Notes: generated from the sequence alone by a model not told the origin. DNA of 64,000 bases from Rhodococcus yananensis (GCF_020515525.1 NZ_JAIYEP010000010.1:29327-93326), one strand, 5' to 3'. Positions 8,862 through 18,482 are shown, counted from the stretch's first letter. Numbers and translations: made by a program.

Positions 8862-9914
8862 TCACCCTTGCTGCAGGGTGTCCTCCAGGACGTCGAGCAC
8901 CTGCCGTGCGGCGGTTGGGCCGGTGTTGAGGTAGAAGACGTCGTCGTCGACCTGGACGGCCCGACCGGCCTGCACCGCCTGTAGTCCGGACCACAACGGC
9001 GCACCGGTCAGCGCCGACGCGTCGCCGCCCTGGACGCCGTAGAAGATCCGGTCCGCGTCGGCGAGAGTCAGTTCCTCGGCACTGATGTCGCGGGAGGTCT
9101 CGTCGAACTCCTGGGATTCGGGCCGTGCGAGCCCCGCGTCCTGTGCGATGCTTCCGGTGAACGACGGCACACCGAAGACACGCATACGATCACCGTTCAT
9201 CCGGGTGAACGAGACCGTCGGAACCGATTCGAGTGTTTCGCCGAGTTCAGCCGCGTCCGAATTGAATTCGTCGAGCATGGCGGATGCCTGGTCGAAACGG
9301 CCGAGTGCGTCGGCGGCGAGCAGGAAGTCCTGCTTCCAATACACCCCGGTTCCCTGCGTCGCGACGGTCGGGGCTATCGCCGACAGCCGCGAGTACAACG
9401 CGTCGGCGTCCTTGCCGGCGGTGTTCATGAGGATCAGATCGGGTTGCAGGTTCGCGATGGCTTCGAAGTTCGGTTCGAACCTGCCACCTGCATCGACGAC
9501 AGCGGCGAGTTCGGTTGCGTACTGCGGATACGCGTCGATGAGGTAGCGCGGAATCAGGTCGGCTCCGTCGCCCCGCGTGGACGCGGCGGGGACGACGCCG
9601 AGGGACAGCAACGCGTCGGCCTGACCGGTGGAGATCACGACGACCCGTTCCGGCTGAGCACCGATGACAGTCTCTCCCGCGAAATGAACCACAGTGCGCG
9701 GGAATTCGCCGTCCGATTGCCCGCTGCCCATTCCCTCCGGGACTGTCCGCGGAGCCACGAATCCGCCACTGACGGGCGGCGGGGTCACGGTGTCGACGGT
9801 CGACGTCGAGCCCTGCCCGCTCGAACAGGCCGCAAGCGCGAACGCGAGGGCCGCTATCCCGATCGATGCGGACCGCACCGTTCCGCGGCGGATGGTTGTG
9901 TGTCGTACGAACAT
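8862..9914 (-). CDS. Iron-siderophore ABC transporter substrate-binding lipoprotein
   Basis: A 350-residue periplasmic-binding protein of the FecB/FepB class III fold. A signal peptide ends in the lipobox FALAAC (Cys at about 29). ERVVVISTGQADALLSLGVVPA and FEPNFEAIANLQPDLILMN are the usual ligand-pocket strands. No permease or ATPase is adjacent, so it must serve a transporter encoded elsewhere. An IdeR/DtxR-like box 48-66 bases upstream supports iron repression. It probably precedes the marR-type gene in one transcript. Confidence 0.9.
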   Translation of the reverse strand: MFVRHTTIRRGTVRSASIGIAALAFALAACSSGQGSTSTVDTVTPPPVSGGFVAPRTVPEGMGSGQSDGEFPRTVVHFAGETVIGAQPERVVVISTGQADALLSLGVVPAASTRGDGADLIPRYLIDAYPQYATELAAVVDAGGRFEPNFEAIANLQPDLILMNTAGKDADALYSRLSAIAPTVATQGTGVYWKQDFLLAADALGRFDQASAMLDEFNSDAAELGETLESVPTVSFTRMNGDRMRVFGVPSFTGSIAQDAGLARPESQEFDETSRDISAEELTLADADRIFYGVQGGDASALTGAPLWSGLQAVQAGRAVQVDDDVFYLNTGPTAARQVLDVLEDTLQQG

Positions 9915-9961
9915 CGCTCTTTCCGTCCATGAGGCCGCCGCCGAGAATCGAACCCGACGAC

Positions 9962-9980
9962 TTCAGTAAGGCTATCCTCG
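9962..9980 (-). promoter_or_regulatory. Candidate IdeR/DtxR iron box
   Basis: Read on the minus strand, the 19-mer CGAGGATAGCCTTACTGAA matches 13 of 19 positions of the DtxR/IdeR consensus TTAGGTTAGSCTAACCTAA, with the AGG-TAGCCT core intact. It lies upstream of the siderophore-binding lipoprotein, where iron repression is expected. Not experimentally supported here. Confidence 0.6.
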
Positions 9981-10029
9981 CAACACGATGTCATATACTT
10001 CTTACTCAGATACACTTTCGTGATCCCGG

Positions 10030-11490
10030 TCACCATCCACCGACTCCGACGATCCGATCGAGCAGTTCGTCTCCGGGCATCGCCCCTTCGCTCGTGTCGA
10101 ACCGTGTCGCCCCGGGCCATTCGTGGCGGCGATGCAGTTGCTCGTCGAGCACCGCGGGTGTCGCGTCGGAGGCGTCGTCACCCCGCTCGACCCGATCCCG
10201 GATTCGTCGCAGCAGCACCGCCGGATCCGCGATGCACTCGATCTCGACGGAGTCGGCGACCGCACGCTCGCCGAGCCGCCGCGCCGCCACGCGCTGCGGC
10301 TCCTCGAGCCACGTGGCATCCAACACCACGGATTCGCCGTGGGTGAGCAGGGTTTCGGTGCGGCGCAACAGTTCGTCGTAGGTGGCGGCGGTGTGCTCGG
10401 GCGAGTAGAGGCCCGTGTGCAGGCCGTCGCCGGTGCGGTCGGTCGGTGCGAGACCCGCCAACTCCTTGCGCACCACATCGCTGCGCAACACCGTCGCACC
10501 CAGCCGCTCGCCCACGAGACGGGCCAGTGTGGTCTTGCCCGTCGCGGTGATGCCACCGACGAGCACGAGCCGCACCCGCCCCCGATCGAGATTGCGGGCG
10601 ACCTGCGCGACGAACGCGGCCGCCACCTCCCGCGACGCCTCGTCTCCCTGCTCGTGACGCAGAGCCGTGACCTTCGCTCGGACCAACGCCCGGTACGCGA
10701 TGAAATGGTGCAGCAGCGACGCGGGCGGACGGTCACCGGAATACTCCGCGTACGCGGTGAGCAACCGGCGCGCCGCACCGACGGCACCGAGTCGTTCGAG
10801 ATCCATCGCGAGGAACGCGAGATCGAGGGCGCCGTCGCCGTACCGGAGTTCGTCGTCGAACTCGAGACAGTCGATGATGCGGGGACCGTCGTCGAGGCAG
10901 AACACGTCGTCGGCGAGGAGATCTCCGTGCCCGTCGACGGCGCGGCCCGCGGCGATACGGTCGGTGAACAGCACGCCCCGTCCCGCGAGATACCGGTGGG
11001 CGGCCGATCGGATTCCGGTGAGCGCGTCCGGCAGGTCCCGCCCGACGGGCAACCGCTCGAGGTGATCGAGGTTCGCCGTCCACAATCCCGCCACGAACTC
11101 CCGCGACGCACACCGGTCGATCGCGGGATCGCGCGGCGAGGCCGCGTGCAACTCCGCGATCCGACGTGCGATCTCCGTCACGATCTCGTCGACGTGCTCG
11201 CCACGCCCGACGAGCGCAGCCAGCCGACGGTCGTCGGCCAGCCGCACCATCTCGACGAGGTGCTCGCACACCGCACCGTCGGGGCCGTGCACATCGGCGA
11301 CACCGAGATAGATGTCGGGGGCGAGCCGACGGTTGAGTTCGACCTCGCGGTGGCACGCGACCTCCCGAGCCCGACGCGTGCGATTGTCGAGAAATTCGAG
11401 GTCCAAGGGTTTCTTCATCTTGTACACACGGTCCCCCACGAAGAACACCACCGACGTGTGGGTCTCCCGCACCTGCGCGTATCCGGCCAC
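10030..11490 (-). CDS. Bifunctional aminoglycoside phosphotransferase-like / P-loop kinase protein
   Basis: A 486-residue fusion. The N-terminal half (about 1-300) is an APH-like kinase fold: VYKMKKPLDLEFLD near the N-terminus and the catalytic-type segment VDGHGDLLADDVF (HGDL). The C-terminal half (about 320-486) is a P-loop AAA/zeta-toxin-like kinase domain with Walker A GGITATGKTTLA. The GTG start at 11490 has GGGGAGG upstream. Family members in actinobacteria are widespread and uncharacterised; the name does not imply antibiotic resistance. Confidence 0.87.
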   Translation of the reverse strand: MAGYAQVRETHTSVVFFVGDRVYKMKKPLDLEFLDNRTRRAREVACHREVELNRRLAPDIYLGVADVHGPDGAVCEHLVEMVRLADDRRLAALVGRGEHVDEIVTEIARRIAELHAASPRDPAIDRCASREFVAGLWTANLDHLERLPVGRDLPDALTGIRSAAHRYLAGRGVLFTDRIAAGRAVDGHGDLLADDVFCLDDGPRIIDCLEFDDELRYGDGALDLAFLAMDLERLGAVGAARRLLTAYAEYSGDRPPASLLHHFIAYRALVRAKVTALRHEQGDEASREVAAAFVAQVARNLDRGRVRLVLVGGITATGKTTLARLVGERLGATVLRSDVVRKELAGLAPTDRTGDGLHTGLYSPEHTAATYDELLRRTETLLTHGESVVLDATWLEEPQRVAARRLGERAVADSVEIECIADPAVLLRRIRDRVERGDDASDATPAVLDEQLHRRHEWPGATRFDTSEGAMPGDELLDRIVGVGGW

Positions 11491-11705
11491 CGCTGCCTCC
11501 CCGGCACTCGCCCGGTCGTGTCGTGCCCATTGTCCACGCCCCGCCCCCACCCGTGTCCACAACCCGCTCACCGTCCGCTCACCACCCGAACCCACGGCCG
11601 GACCGCACCGGCGAGTTGTCCCGTTGACCCGAGACGACGGTGTCGAGACGGTAGTTTGCTGATCATCGGGGCACACAGCAGAGCACGGAACGGGGTGGGA
11701 GCGAC

Positions 11706-14081
11706 ATGACCGGCGACGAACACGACGACACCGAGGGGGTACCGGTGGTGGTGGTCGCGGCAACCACCACGCGGATCGAACGCGACCTGATCGACCGGTG
11801 GCTCCGTTCCGACGATGCCCCGACGATCTCCCCGACGACAACGCCCGCGCTCCCGCTCGACTCACGGGTACTCGAGACGGAACTCGTCACCCGCACCGAC
11901 GATCCCCTGGTCCTGCCGGTGCGGGTCGTGTGGTTCCCCGCGGAACGCGACGGCGCGCGCCGGGTCCGTTTCTCCGATGCCCTCGCACTGACCAACCCGC
12001 GCAACCCCAACCGGTTCCTGCAGAAATGGCTGGTCGGACGCTCCCCCGACCGGCATCGGGTCGTCGTCGCCGAACCCGCGCGCCTGGACGATCTTCGTGC
12101 CCGCCTCGTCGAGGACGGCGGCGACCCCGATCCGGCGTCGCTGTCCCGATACATCACCCACCGGGCAGTGGTGGCCCTGGAACGGGCCGAACGCGCCGTC
12201 ATCGGCGACCGCTACAAGGTACCGCGGCTGGTGGCGGAGCAGATCATGGACTCGGCAGCGTTCCGGAAGCGTCTCGACGCGATCGCGGTGGAGCACCGGC
12301 TGCCACGCGACGACGTCGAGGCCCGGGCCCGCACGGCGCTCGGCGAGTTGGTGGCCGTCCAGTCGCGCCTGGTGACGGACCTGTTCACCCAGGCGATGAG
12401 ACCGCTGCATTCGTCGGCGTGGACCGTCCACGCCGACACATCCGGGCTGACACGGCTGCGGGAACTCAACCGCACCCATCCGCTGGTGTTCCTGCCGTCG
12501 CACCGTTCGTATGCCGATGCGTTCGTGCTCGGGGACATCCTCGCCAACAATGATTTTCCGGGCAACCATCTCATGGGTGGCGCGAATCTGACGTTCTGGC
12601 CGATCGGCCCGATCGCCAGGCGCACCGGAACGGTGTTCATCCGTCGAAGCTTCGGCGAGGACGCGGTGTACAAGGCGTCCCTCGAGGAATACTTCGCGTT
12701 CCTGCTGAGCAAACGATTCAACCTCGAGTGGTACTTCGAGGGCGGACGCACCCGCACCGGCAAGCTCCGGATCCCCCGGTACGGGCTGTTGAACTACGTC
12801 GCGAACGCACTTCGCCGCAAACGGGTCGACGACGCCATGCTCGTACCAGTGTCGATCACCTACGAGGGACTCGCCGAGGTCGCGGCGGTCGCGGCGGAAC
12901 AGACCGGGACGGCGAAGAAGCCGGAGGGTCTGACGTGGCTGGCCCGGTACGCACGCAATCAGCAACGTCGCGCCGGAAACGTGTACGTCCGGTTCGGGGA
13001 ACCGTTGTCGATGCGGGCCTCGCTGACCGCGGCCGGGGACCCGGACCTCACCGACACGGACACGGAGACAGACACCGGCACCGGCACCGGCACGACCGTT
13101 CCGGCATCCGACGCCCGCGACCGTCGCCGCAAGGCTCTGCAGAAGGTCGCGTTCGAGATCGCCGTCGGGATCAACCGGAACACCCCGGTGACCGTGAACT
13201 GCCTCGTCACGCTCGCGCTGCTGGGTGTGCGTGATCGTGCGCTGACGGTCTCGGAGGTGCGTGCGGTCGTCGCACCGGTCCGGCGGTATCTGGACCGGCG
13301 CGACGTGCCGCAGGGCACCCTGCGGGTCCTCGACGTCGAAGGCGGCCTCGAGCAGGTGTTGGCGTCGCTCACCGACGTGGGTGTGGTGACGACGTACGCG
13401 GGCGGGGTGGAGCCGGTGTACTCGATCCAACGCGGCCAGCACCTGGTCGCCGCGTTCTACCGCAACAGCGGCGTGCACTGGTTCGTCAACCGGGCGATCC
13501 TCGAGCTGTCGGCACTGCACGCCCGCTCCGTGACCGACACCGATCCGGTGACCGCCGGGTGGGAACGGTGCAAGGACCTGCGGGACCTGCTCAAATTCGA
13601 GTTCTTCTTCCCCGACCGCGACACGTTCGAGGCAGAGATGCGCGACGAACTCGAGCTGCTCGGCACGGGGTGGGGGCAACGTCCCCCGGGCCCGGATGCG
13701 GTGCTGTCGGCCCTCGTCGAGACCGGTTTCTTCATGTCGCATCGCACACTGCGGTCGTTCTTCGACGCCCAACTCGTCGTCGCCGAAAGGTTGACGGCGC
13801 GCGATCCCGCGCTGGAGATCGACCGGTCGGCCTTCTTGGAGGAGTGCGTCGCCGTGGGGCAACAGATGCTGCTCCAGGGCCGCCTCTACGGCCCGGAGTC
13901 CGTATCCTCTGAGCTGTTCGCCGCGGCGCTGGAGCTGGCCCGCAACCGGGGTCTGCTCGACCGGGACGACGAGGCGGTCGCCGAGAAGCGGCGCGTCTTC
14001 GCGGCCCAGCTACTGGCCGTCGGCGAGCACGTCGAGCTCGCCGAGTCGCTCGACGTGTCGAACAGGAAGGCGGAACGGTGA
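11706..14081 (+). CDS. plsB: Glycerol-3-phosphate 1-O-acyltransferase
   Basis: A 791-residue membrane-associated acyltransferase that makes lysophosphatidic acid, the first step of phospholipid synthesis. The HX4D motif (HRSYAD) begins at residue 266. Motif II/III segments FIRRSFGEDAVYKASLEEYF and GGRTRTGKLRIPRYG follow. Length and order match PlsB, including the mycobacterial PlsB2. Start ATG 11706 has GGGAGCG upstream. Residues near 450-465 form a Thr/Asp/Gly low-complexity linker encoded by a short repeat. First gene of a plsB-plsC-membrane protein operon. Confidence 0.95.
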   Translation: MTGDEHDDTEGVPVVVVAATTTRIERDLIDRWLRSDDAPTISPTTTPALPLDSRVLETELVTRTDDPLVLPVRVVWFPAERDGARRVRFSDALALTNPRNPNRFLQKWLVGRSPDRHRVVVAEPARLDDLRARLVEDGGDPDPASLSRYITHRAVVALERAERAVIGDRYKVPRLVAEQIMDSAAFRKRLDAIAVEHRLPRDDVEARARTALGELVAVQSRLVTDLFTQAMRPLHSSAWTVHADTSGLTRLRELNRTHPLVFLPSHRSYADAFVLGDILANNDFPGNHLMGGANLTFWPIGPIARRTGTVFIRRSFGEDAVYKASLEEYFAFLLSKRFNLEWYFEGGRTRTGKLRIPRYGLLNYVANALRRKRVDDAMLVPVSITYEGLAEVAAVAAEQTGTAKKPEGLTWLARYARNQQRRAGNVYVRFGEPLSMRASLTAAGDPDLTDTDTETDTGTGTGTTVPASDARDRRRKALQKVAFEIAVGINRNTPVTVNCLVTLALLGVRDRALTVSEVRAVVAPVRRYLDRRDVPQGTLRVLDVEGGLEQVLASLTDVGVVTTYAGGVEPVYSIQRGQHLVAAFYRNSGVHWFVNRAILELSALHARSVTDTDPVTAGWERCKDLRDLLKFEFFFPDRDTFEAEMRDELELLGTGWGQRPPGPDAVLSALVETGFFMSHRTLRSFFDAQLVVAERLTARDPALEIDRSAFLEECVAVGQQMLLQGRLYGPESVSSELFAAALELARNRGLLDRDDEAVAEKRRVFAAQLLAVGEHVELAESLDVSNRKAER

Positions 14082-15508
14082 ACATCGGGCAGGCACTGGA
14101 ACGCGTGCGCACGGGACCTCAGGGGCCCCGGGTCGCGGCGTTCTTCGATTTCGACGGCACGATCGTGCACGGCTTCTCGGGGGTGCACTTCTTCCGGGAC
14201 CGACTGTTGGCGGGCAAGGTCAGCGCCGCCGAACTCGCCGGGACGATGATCAACGGCCTGCGCGGCACCGACAGCGAGGCGGACTTCGAACGGTTCGTCG
14301 CGGTCGCCTTCAAGGCGTGGCGGGGACACACGGAACAGGAACTGTACGAGATCGGCGAACGGCTGTTCGCGTCGACGATCGCCGGTCACCTGTATCCGGA
14401 AGCATGGCAGCTGATCGCCGCGCATCGCGAGGCCGGGCACACCGTCGTCATCGCGTCGTCGGCGTCGCGCTACCAGATCCAGGCCGCCGCCGACGCGCTC
14501 GGCGTCGAGCACATCCTGTTCACACCGCTCGAGGTCGTCGACGGCGTCCTCACCGGAAAGGTGGACGGAAAGTCGTTGTGGCGCAGTGGAAAGGCCGAAG
14601 CAACGCGCGCCTTCATCGACTCCCACGACATCCTCGCGGACGACAGCTACACCTATTCCAACGGCGGCGAGGACGCCGAGTTCCTCTCCGAAACCGGACA
14701 CCCCACCCCCACCAACCCCGACGGAACACTCGAACGCATTGCGCGCAAACGGAACTGGCCGATTCTCCGGTTCCGCCCGCGGGGCACACCCGGCGCGAAG
14801 GAGGTCGTCCGCACCGCCGCCGCGTACGCGGGCATGATCGGCTCGGTGTGGACCGGAATCGGGCTGGGGCTGGTGAATCGCAGCCGCAAGGTGGCCCTGG
14901 ACTCCATGCTCGGCATCGGCTCGGACGTCTCGCTCGCGCTCGCGGGGATCGACGTGCGGGTCTCCGGTGAAGCGAACGCGTGGGTGCGGCGCCCCGCAGT
15001 GTTCGTCTTCAACCACCAGAGCCAACTCGACCCCGTGATCCTCGCGAAGGTGCTGCGCCAGGATTTCACGGGCGTCACCAAACAGGAGATGGCGAACGAT
15101 CCGCTGTTCGGACCGCTGCTGCGCTTCGTCGGCACCGCCTTCGTCGACCGGCAGAACACCGAACGCGCCGTCGCCGCGCTCGGCCCCGTCGTCGACACCC
15201 TCCGCGAGGGCATGTCCGTGGTCGTCGCGCCCGAGGGAACCCGGTCGCTGACCCCGCAGATCGGGCGCTTCAAGAAGGGCGCGTTCCGGATCGCGATGGA
15301 GGCCGGAGTGCCCGTCGTGCCGGTGGTGATCCGCAACGCCGGCGAGATGCTCTGGAAGCATTCGACACTGGTTCGCTCGGGGATCGTCGACGTTGCGGTG
15401 CTCGATCCGATCGATGTCGGTGACTGGACTCTCGACGACCTCGCAACGCATATCGCGGACGTCGAGGAACTCTTCCGCGCGACCCTCACGAACTGGCCGG
15501 AGGAGTGA
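14078..15508 (+). CDS. plsC: HAD-IB hydrolase / 1-acylglycerol-3-phosphate acyltransferase fusion
   Basis: A 476-residue fusion. Residues 20-230 form a HAD-IB phosphatase domain (DFDGT nucleophile motif at 24-28, SASRYQIQ motif II, and DDSYTYSNGGED motif III/IV). Residues 260-476 form a PlsC acyltransferase domain with NHQSQLD (HX4D, His 313), FVDR and EGTRS (about 386). It would acylate lysophosphatidate, with a possible phosphatase step, as in the Rv2483c-type mycobacterial fusion. The GTG start overlaps the plsB stop (GTGA), so the two are translationally coupled. Confidence 0.94.
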   Translation: MNIGQALERVRTGPQGPRVAAFFDFDGTIVHGFSGVHFFRDRLLAGKVSAAELAGTMINGLRGTDSEADFERFVAVAFKAWRGHTEQELYEIGERLFASTIAGHLYPEAWQLIAAHREAGHTVVIASSASRYQIQAAADALGVEHILFTPLEVVDGVLTGKVDGKSLWRSGKAEATRAFIDSHDILADDSYTYSNGGEDAEFLSETGHPTPTNPDGTLERIARKRNWPILRFRPRGTPGAKEVVRTAAAYAGMIGSVWTGIGLGLVNRSRKVALDSMLGIGSDVSLALAGIDVRVSGEANAWVRRPAVFVFNHQSQLDPVILAKVLRQDFTGVTKQEMANDPLFGPLLRFVGTAFVDRQNTERAVAALGPVVDTLREGMSVVVAPEGTRSLTPQIGRFKKGAFRIAMEAGVPVVPVVIRNAGEMLWKHSTLVRSGIVDVAVLDPIDVGDWTLDDLATHIADVEELFRATLTNWPEE

Positions 15509-16635
15509 TGTCCACCGACGACGGTGCCGAAGACCAGGGCCGCACGGGGCGCGACGAGACCGCGGACAACGGCAACGGTACCTCGTCGGCGTTGACCCCG
15601 GCCCGCAAGCGCTACCTCAAGTGGGCGATCGGCATCCTGCTCGTCGTGGTACTCACGGTCGAGGCGATCCTCGTGTGGCCCGAGATCAGCGACAGCGTCC
15701 GCAATCTCGGTGACCTCAACTGGTTCTGGGTGGTCGCGGCGGTCGCCGCGTCCGTCATGGAGATGACGAGCTTCGCGAGCGTGCAACGCGTCCTGCTGTC
15801 CGCGGCGGGAGTGAAAGTGTTGCAACGCCAGTCATTGTCGGTCGCGTTGGCATCGAACTCGATGAGCGTCACGTTGCCCGGCGGGCCGGTCGTCGGGACC
15901 ACGTTCACGTACCGGCAGATGCGTAAATGGGGCGCGACCCCGGTGGTCGCGACGTGGCAGCTGGTGATGGCCGGACTGCTGCAGGCGGCGGGTCTGGCGC
16001 TGCTCGGCCTCGTCGGGGCACTCCTGATCGGAGCCACGACGAACCCGTTCTCCCTGATCTTCTCCATCGGCGGGCTCGTCGCATTCCTCGTCCTCATCCA
16101 GTACGCGGCGAGCAATCCCGGCTCGCTCGAGTCGATCGGCCTGATCACATTGCGCGGTTTCAACCGCCTGCGCAAGAAGTCCGCCGACGCCGGCGCCCGC
16201 GCGTGGAAGCGAATCGTCGATCAGCTCGGTGCCGTGCAACTGGACCGCCCGCACGCGGTCCGTGCCTTCAGCTGGTCGATCTTCAACTGGTTGTGCGACG
16301 GGGCGTGTCTCGCGTTCGCCGCGTACGCGGTGGGCGGAACACCGAGCCTCGCGGGCATCGCCGTCGCCTACGCGGCCGGCACCGCGACGAGTCGCGCGAT
16401 CCCTCTGCTTCCCGCCGGACTGGGTGTGATGGACGCGGTGCTCGTGCCCGCGTTGACGGCGAGCGGGATGAGCGCGGCCCAGGCCCTGTCGGCGGTGGTG
16501 GTGTACCGGCTGATCAGCTTCCTGCTCATCGCGGTCATCGGCTGGGTGGTGTTCGCGTTCCGGTATCGCGGCAATCCGGAGGACGAGGGCGACGACGATC
16601 CGGGTCCGGCGCTCGACAAGCTCTGGGAGGACTGA
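15508..16635 (+). CDS. Lysylphosphatidylglycerol-synthase-type transmembrane protein (UPF0104/AglD family)
   Basis: A 375-residue polytopic membrane protein with an N-terminal cytoplasmic tail (about 30 residues), then roughly eight transmembrane helices. The segment SMSVTLPGGPVVGTTFTYRQMRKWG and the RAIPLLPAGLGVMDAVLVPAL signature are typical of the LPG-synthase transmembrane family. The C-terminal aminoacyltransferase domain of true MprF is absent. Start is ATG 15508, sharing one base with the plsC stop (TGATG) and preceded by GGAG; GTG 15505 is also possible. The operon suggests a role in phospholipid handling, for example flipping. Confidence 0.88.
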   Translation: MSTDDGAEDQGRTGRDETADNGNGTSSALTPARKRYLKWAIGILLVVVLTVEAILVWPEISDSVRNLGDLNWFWVVAAVAASVMEMTSFASVQRVLLSAAGVKVLQRQSLSVALASNSMSVTLPGGPVVGTTFTYRQMRKWGATPVVATWQLVMAGLLQAAGLALLGLVGALLIGATTNPFSLIFSIGGLVAFLVLIQYAASNPGSLESIGLITLRGFNRLRKKSADAGARAWKRIVDQLGAVQLDRPHAVRAFSWSIFNWLCDGACLAFAAYAVGGTPSLAGIAVAYAAGTATSRAIPLLPAGLGVMDAVLVPALTASGMSAAQALSAVVVYRLISFLLIAVIGWVVFAFRYRGNPEDEGDDDPGPALDKLWED

Positions 16636-16645
16636 GCACCGACCC

Positions 16646-16685
16646 GTGCGCTCTTCCGGTGGTCGGGGCTACCAGAAGTGCGCAC
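16646..16685. repeat. Dispersed palindrome, copy 2
   Basis: Same element as at 5465-5504. The right arm (CTACCAGAAGTGCGCAC) is identical, and the left arm differs at three of 17 positions. It starts 10 bases after the upstream gene's stop. Arm identity to a site 11 kb away, in an unrelated intergenic gap, argues for a mobile or REP-like repeat. Confidence 0.8.
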
Positions 16686-16776
16686 GGGGGTGGGGCCCTC
16701 GGACACGAAAACTTCGTGCAGCGCTTCCCCGAGGGATACCGTCTGTAGCCATGGATCGAGTGGAAAGGTGTAGCCC

Positions 16777-18378
16777 GTGGCACAGCACGAGGTGACACAG
16801 AAACGTGAGATGTGGTCGGGACGGTCCGTGTTCATCATGGCCGCGATCGGATCCGCCGTCGGCCTGGGAAACATCTGGCGGTTCCCGTACGTGGCCTACG
16901 AGAACGGCGGCGGCGCGTTCCTGATCCCGTACCTGATCGCACTGCTCACCGCCGGAATCCCGTTGTTGTTCGTCGACTACGCACTGGGCCACAAGTTCCG
17001 GGGGTCACCGCCGCTGGCGTTCCGCCGGTTCGCTCGGGGCAGTGAATTCCTGGGTTGGTGGCAGGTCTTCGTCTGCTTCGTCATCGGCGTCTACTACGCG
17101 GTGATCGTCGCGTGGGCTGCGTGCTACACCTACTTCTCGATCACCGAGCAGTGGGGCGACGACCCCGAGGCATTCTTCCTCGAAGAGTTCCTGCACATCG
17201 ACAGCGCGGCCTCGTTCGGGCTCGACTTCGTCCCCGGGGTCACGTGGCCGCTCCTGCTGGTGTGGGTGGCCGTTCTCGGGGTGCTGGCCCTCGGGGTGCA
17301 GCGCGGCATCGGCAACGCGAACCGGATCTTCGTTCCGCTGCTGGTCCTGCTGTTCGGCGCCCTCGTGATCCGGGCGCTGTTCCTCGACGGCGCCGTCGAG
17401 GGCCTCAACGCCTTCTTCACCCCGAACTGGGACGCACTCACCGACACGGGGGTGTGGATCGCCGCGTACGCCCAGATCTTCTTCTCCCTGTCCGTGGCGT
17501 TCGGCATCATGCTCACGTATTCGTCGTATCTGAAGAAGAAGACGAATCTCACCGGTTCGGGCCTGGTCGTGGGCTTCTCCAACTCGAGCTTCGAGGTACT
17601 CGCGGGCATCGGGGTGTTCTCGGCGCTCGGTTTCATGGCGCAGGCGCAGGGTGTGCAGGTCGGCGAGGTCGTCGCAGGCGGTATCGGGCTCGCGTTCATC
17701 GCATTCCCTGCCATCGTGTCGCAGATGCCGGGCGGCCCGATCTTCGGTGTGCTGTTCTTCGCGTCGCTCGTGTTCGCCGGATTCACGTCGATGATCAGCA
17801 TCATCCAGGTGACGGTGTCGGCGTTCGAGGACAAGACCGGCCTCGGCAAGGTCCCGGCGGTTCTGATCATCGGCGGCGCCTCGGCGGTCGTGTCACTGCT
17901 GTTGTTCCCGACGACCACCGGCCTGAACACGCTCGACGTCGTCGACCGGTTCGCGAACCAGTTCGGCATCGTCGGGGTGGCGTTCGCGGCGATCGTGGTG
18001 ATCGCCTGGGTGCTGCGGCGCCTTCCGGAGCTGCGCGACCATCTGAACTCGGTGTCGTCGTTCAAGGTGGGCCTCGTCTGGCAGCTCTTCGTCGGGGTGA
18101 TCACCCCGATCGTGCTCGGCTACATGCTCATCAGCGAGATCAGCGACCGTGTGCAGGAAGGCTACGGCGGTCTGCCCGACAGCCTGGTCGTCACGTTCGG
18201 TTGGGGAGTGCAGGGCGCGGTGATCGTGCTCGCGATCGCCATGTCGTTCGTGCCGTGGCGGCGCGACGTCGATCTCACCTATTCCATCGACGACGATCCG
18301 TCCCCCTCGGTGTCCGTCCCTGCCCCGCCGGGCGACACCCACACGGACGGGACATCGAAGCCGGGAGGCGTGCTGTGA
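16777..18378 (+). CDS. NSS-family sodium-dependent amino acid transporter (MetP-like)
   Basis: A 533-residue secondary transporter of the neurotransmitter:sodium symporter family, with about 11-12 transmembrane helices. The helix-1 signature GSAVGLGNIWRFPYV (residues 25-39) and YENGGGAF hold the Na+ and substrate-binding backbone. LTYSSYLKK and the unwound FSLSVAFGIM helix-6 region also match. Corynebacterium MetP, a methionine/alanine transporter, is the closest characterised type, and the overlapping tiny MetS-like gene supports this. GTG 16777 follows GGAAAGG. Substrate is inferred. Confidence 0.9.
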   Translation: MAQHEVTQKREMWSGRSVFIMAAIGSAVGLGNIWRFPYVAYENGGGAFLIPYLIALLTAGIPLLFVDYALGHKFRGSPPLAFRRFARGSEFLGWWQVFVCFVIGVYYAVIVAWAACYTYFSITEQWGDDPEAFFLEEFLHIDSAASFGLDFVPGVTWPLLLVWVAVLGVLALGVQRGIGNANRIFVPLLVLLFGALVIRALFLDGAVEGLNAFFTPNWDALTDTGVWIAAYAQIFFSLSVAFGIMLTYSSYLKKKTNLTGSGLVVGFSNSSFEVLAGIGVFSALGFMAQAQGVQVGEVVAGGIGLAFIAFPAIVSQMPGGPIFGVLFFASLVFAGFTSMISIIQVTVSAFEDKTGLGKVPAVLIIGGASAVVSLLLFPTTTGLNTLDVVDRFANQFGIVGVAFAAIVVIAWVLRRLPELRDHLNSVSSFKVGLVWQLFVGVITPIVLGYMLISEISDRVQEGYGGLPDSLVVTFGWGVQGAVIVLAIAMSFVPWRRDVDLTYSIDDDPSPSVSVPAPPGDTHTDGTSKPGGVL

Positions 18379-18482
18379 ACACATCGGCGATCGTGATGAT
18401 GATCCTGGCGCTGGCCACGCTGTGGGGTGGGTTGATCACCAGCGTGATCCACCTGCGGAACCACCCCGACGACCCGGAGTGA
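18375..18482 (+). CDS. metS: MetS-family small subunit of the NSS transporter
   Basis: A 35-residue protein with one hydrophobic helix (about residues 5-26, IVMMILALATLWGGLITSVI) and an acidic tail ending HPDDPE. GTG 18375 overlaps the transporter stop (GTGA), so it is translationally coupled. In Corynebacterium, MetS is a small protein needed with MetP for methionine uptake, and the position, size and WGG motif fit that family. Confidence 0.85.
   Translation: MNTSAIVMMILALATLWGGLITSVIHLRNHPDDPE

Noticed and set aside
10030..11490. Aminoglycoside resistance gene
   Set aside because: Only the fold matches. The C-terminal P-loop kinase and widespread occurrence in soil actinobacteria indicate a housekeeping or unknown role.
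11862..13862. A 666-codon open frame antisense to plsB
   Set aside because: No recognisable motif, and the opposite strand has clear PlsB motifs.
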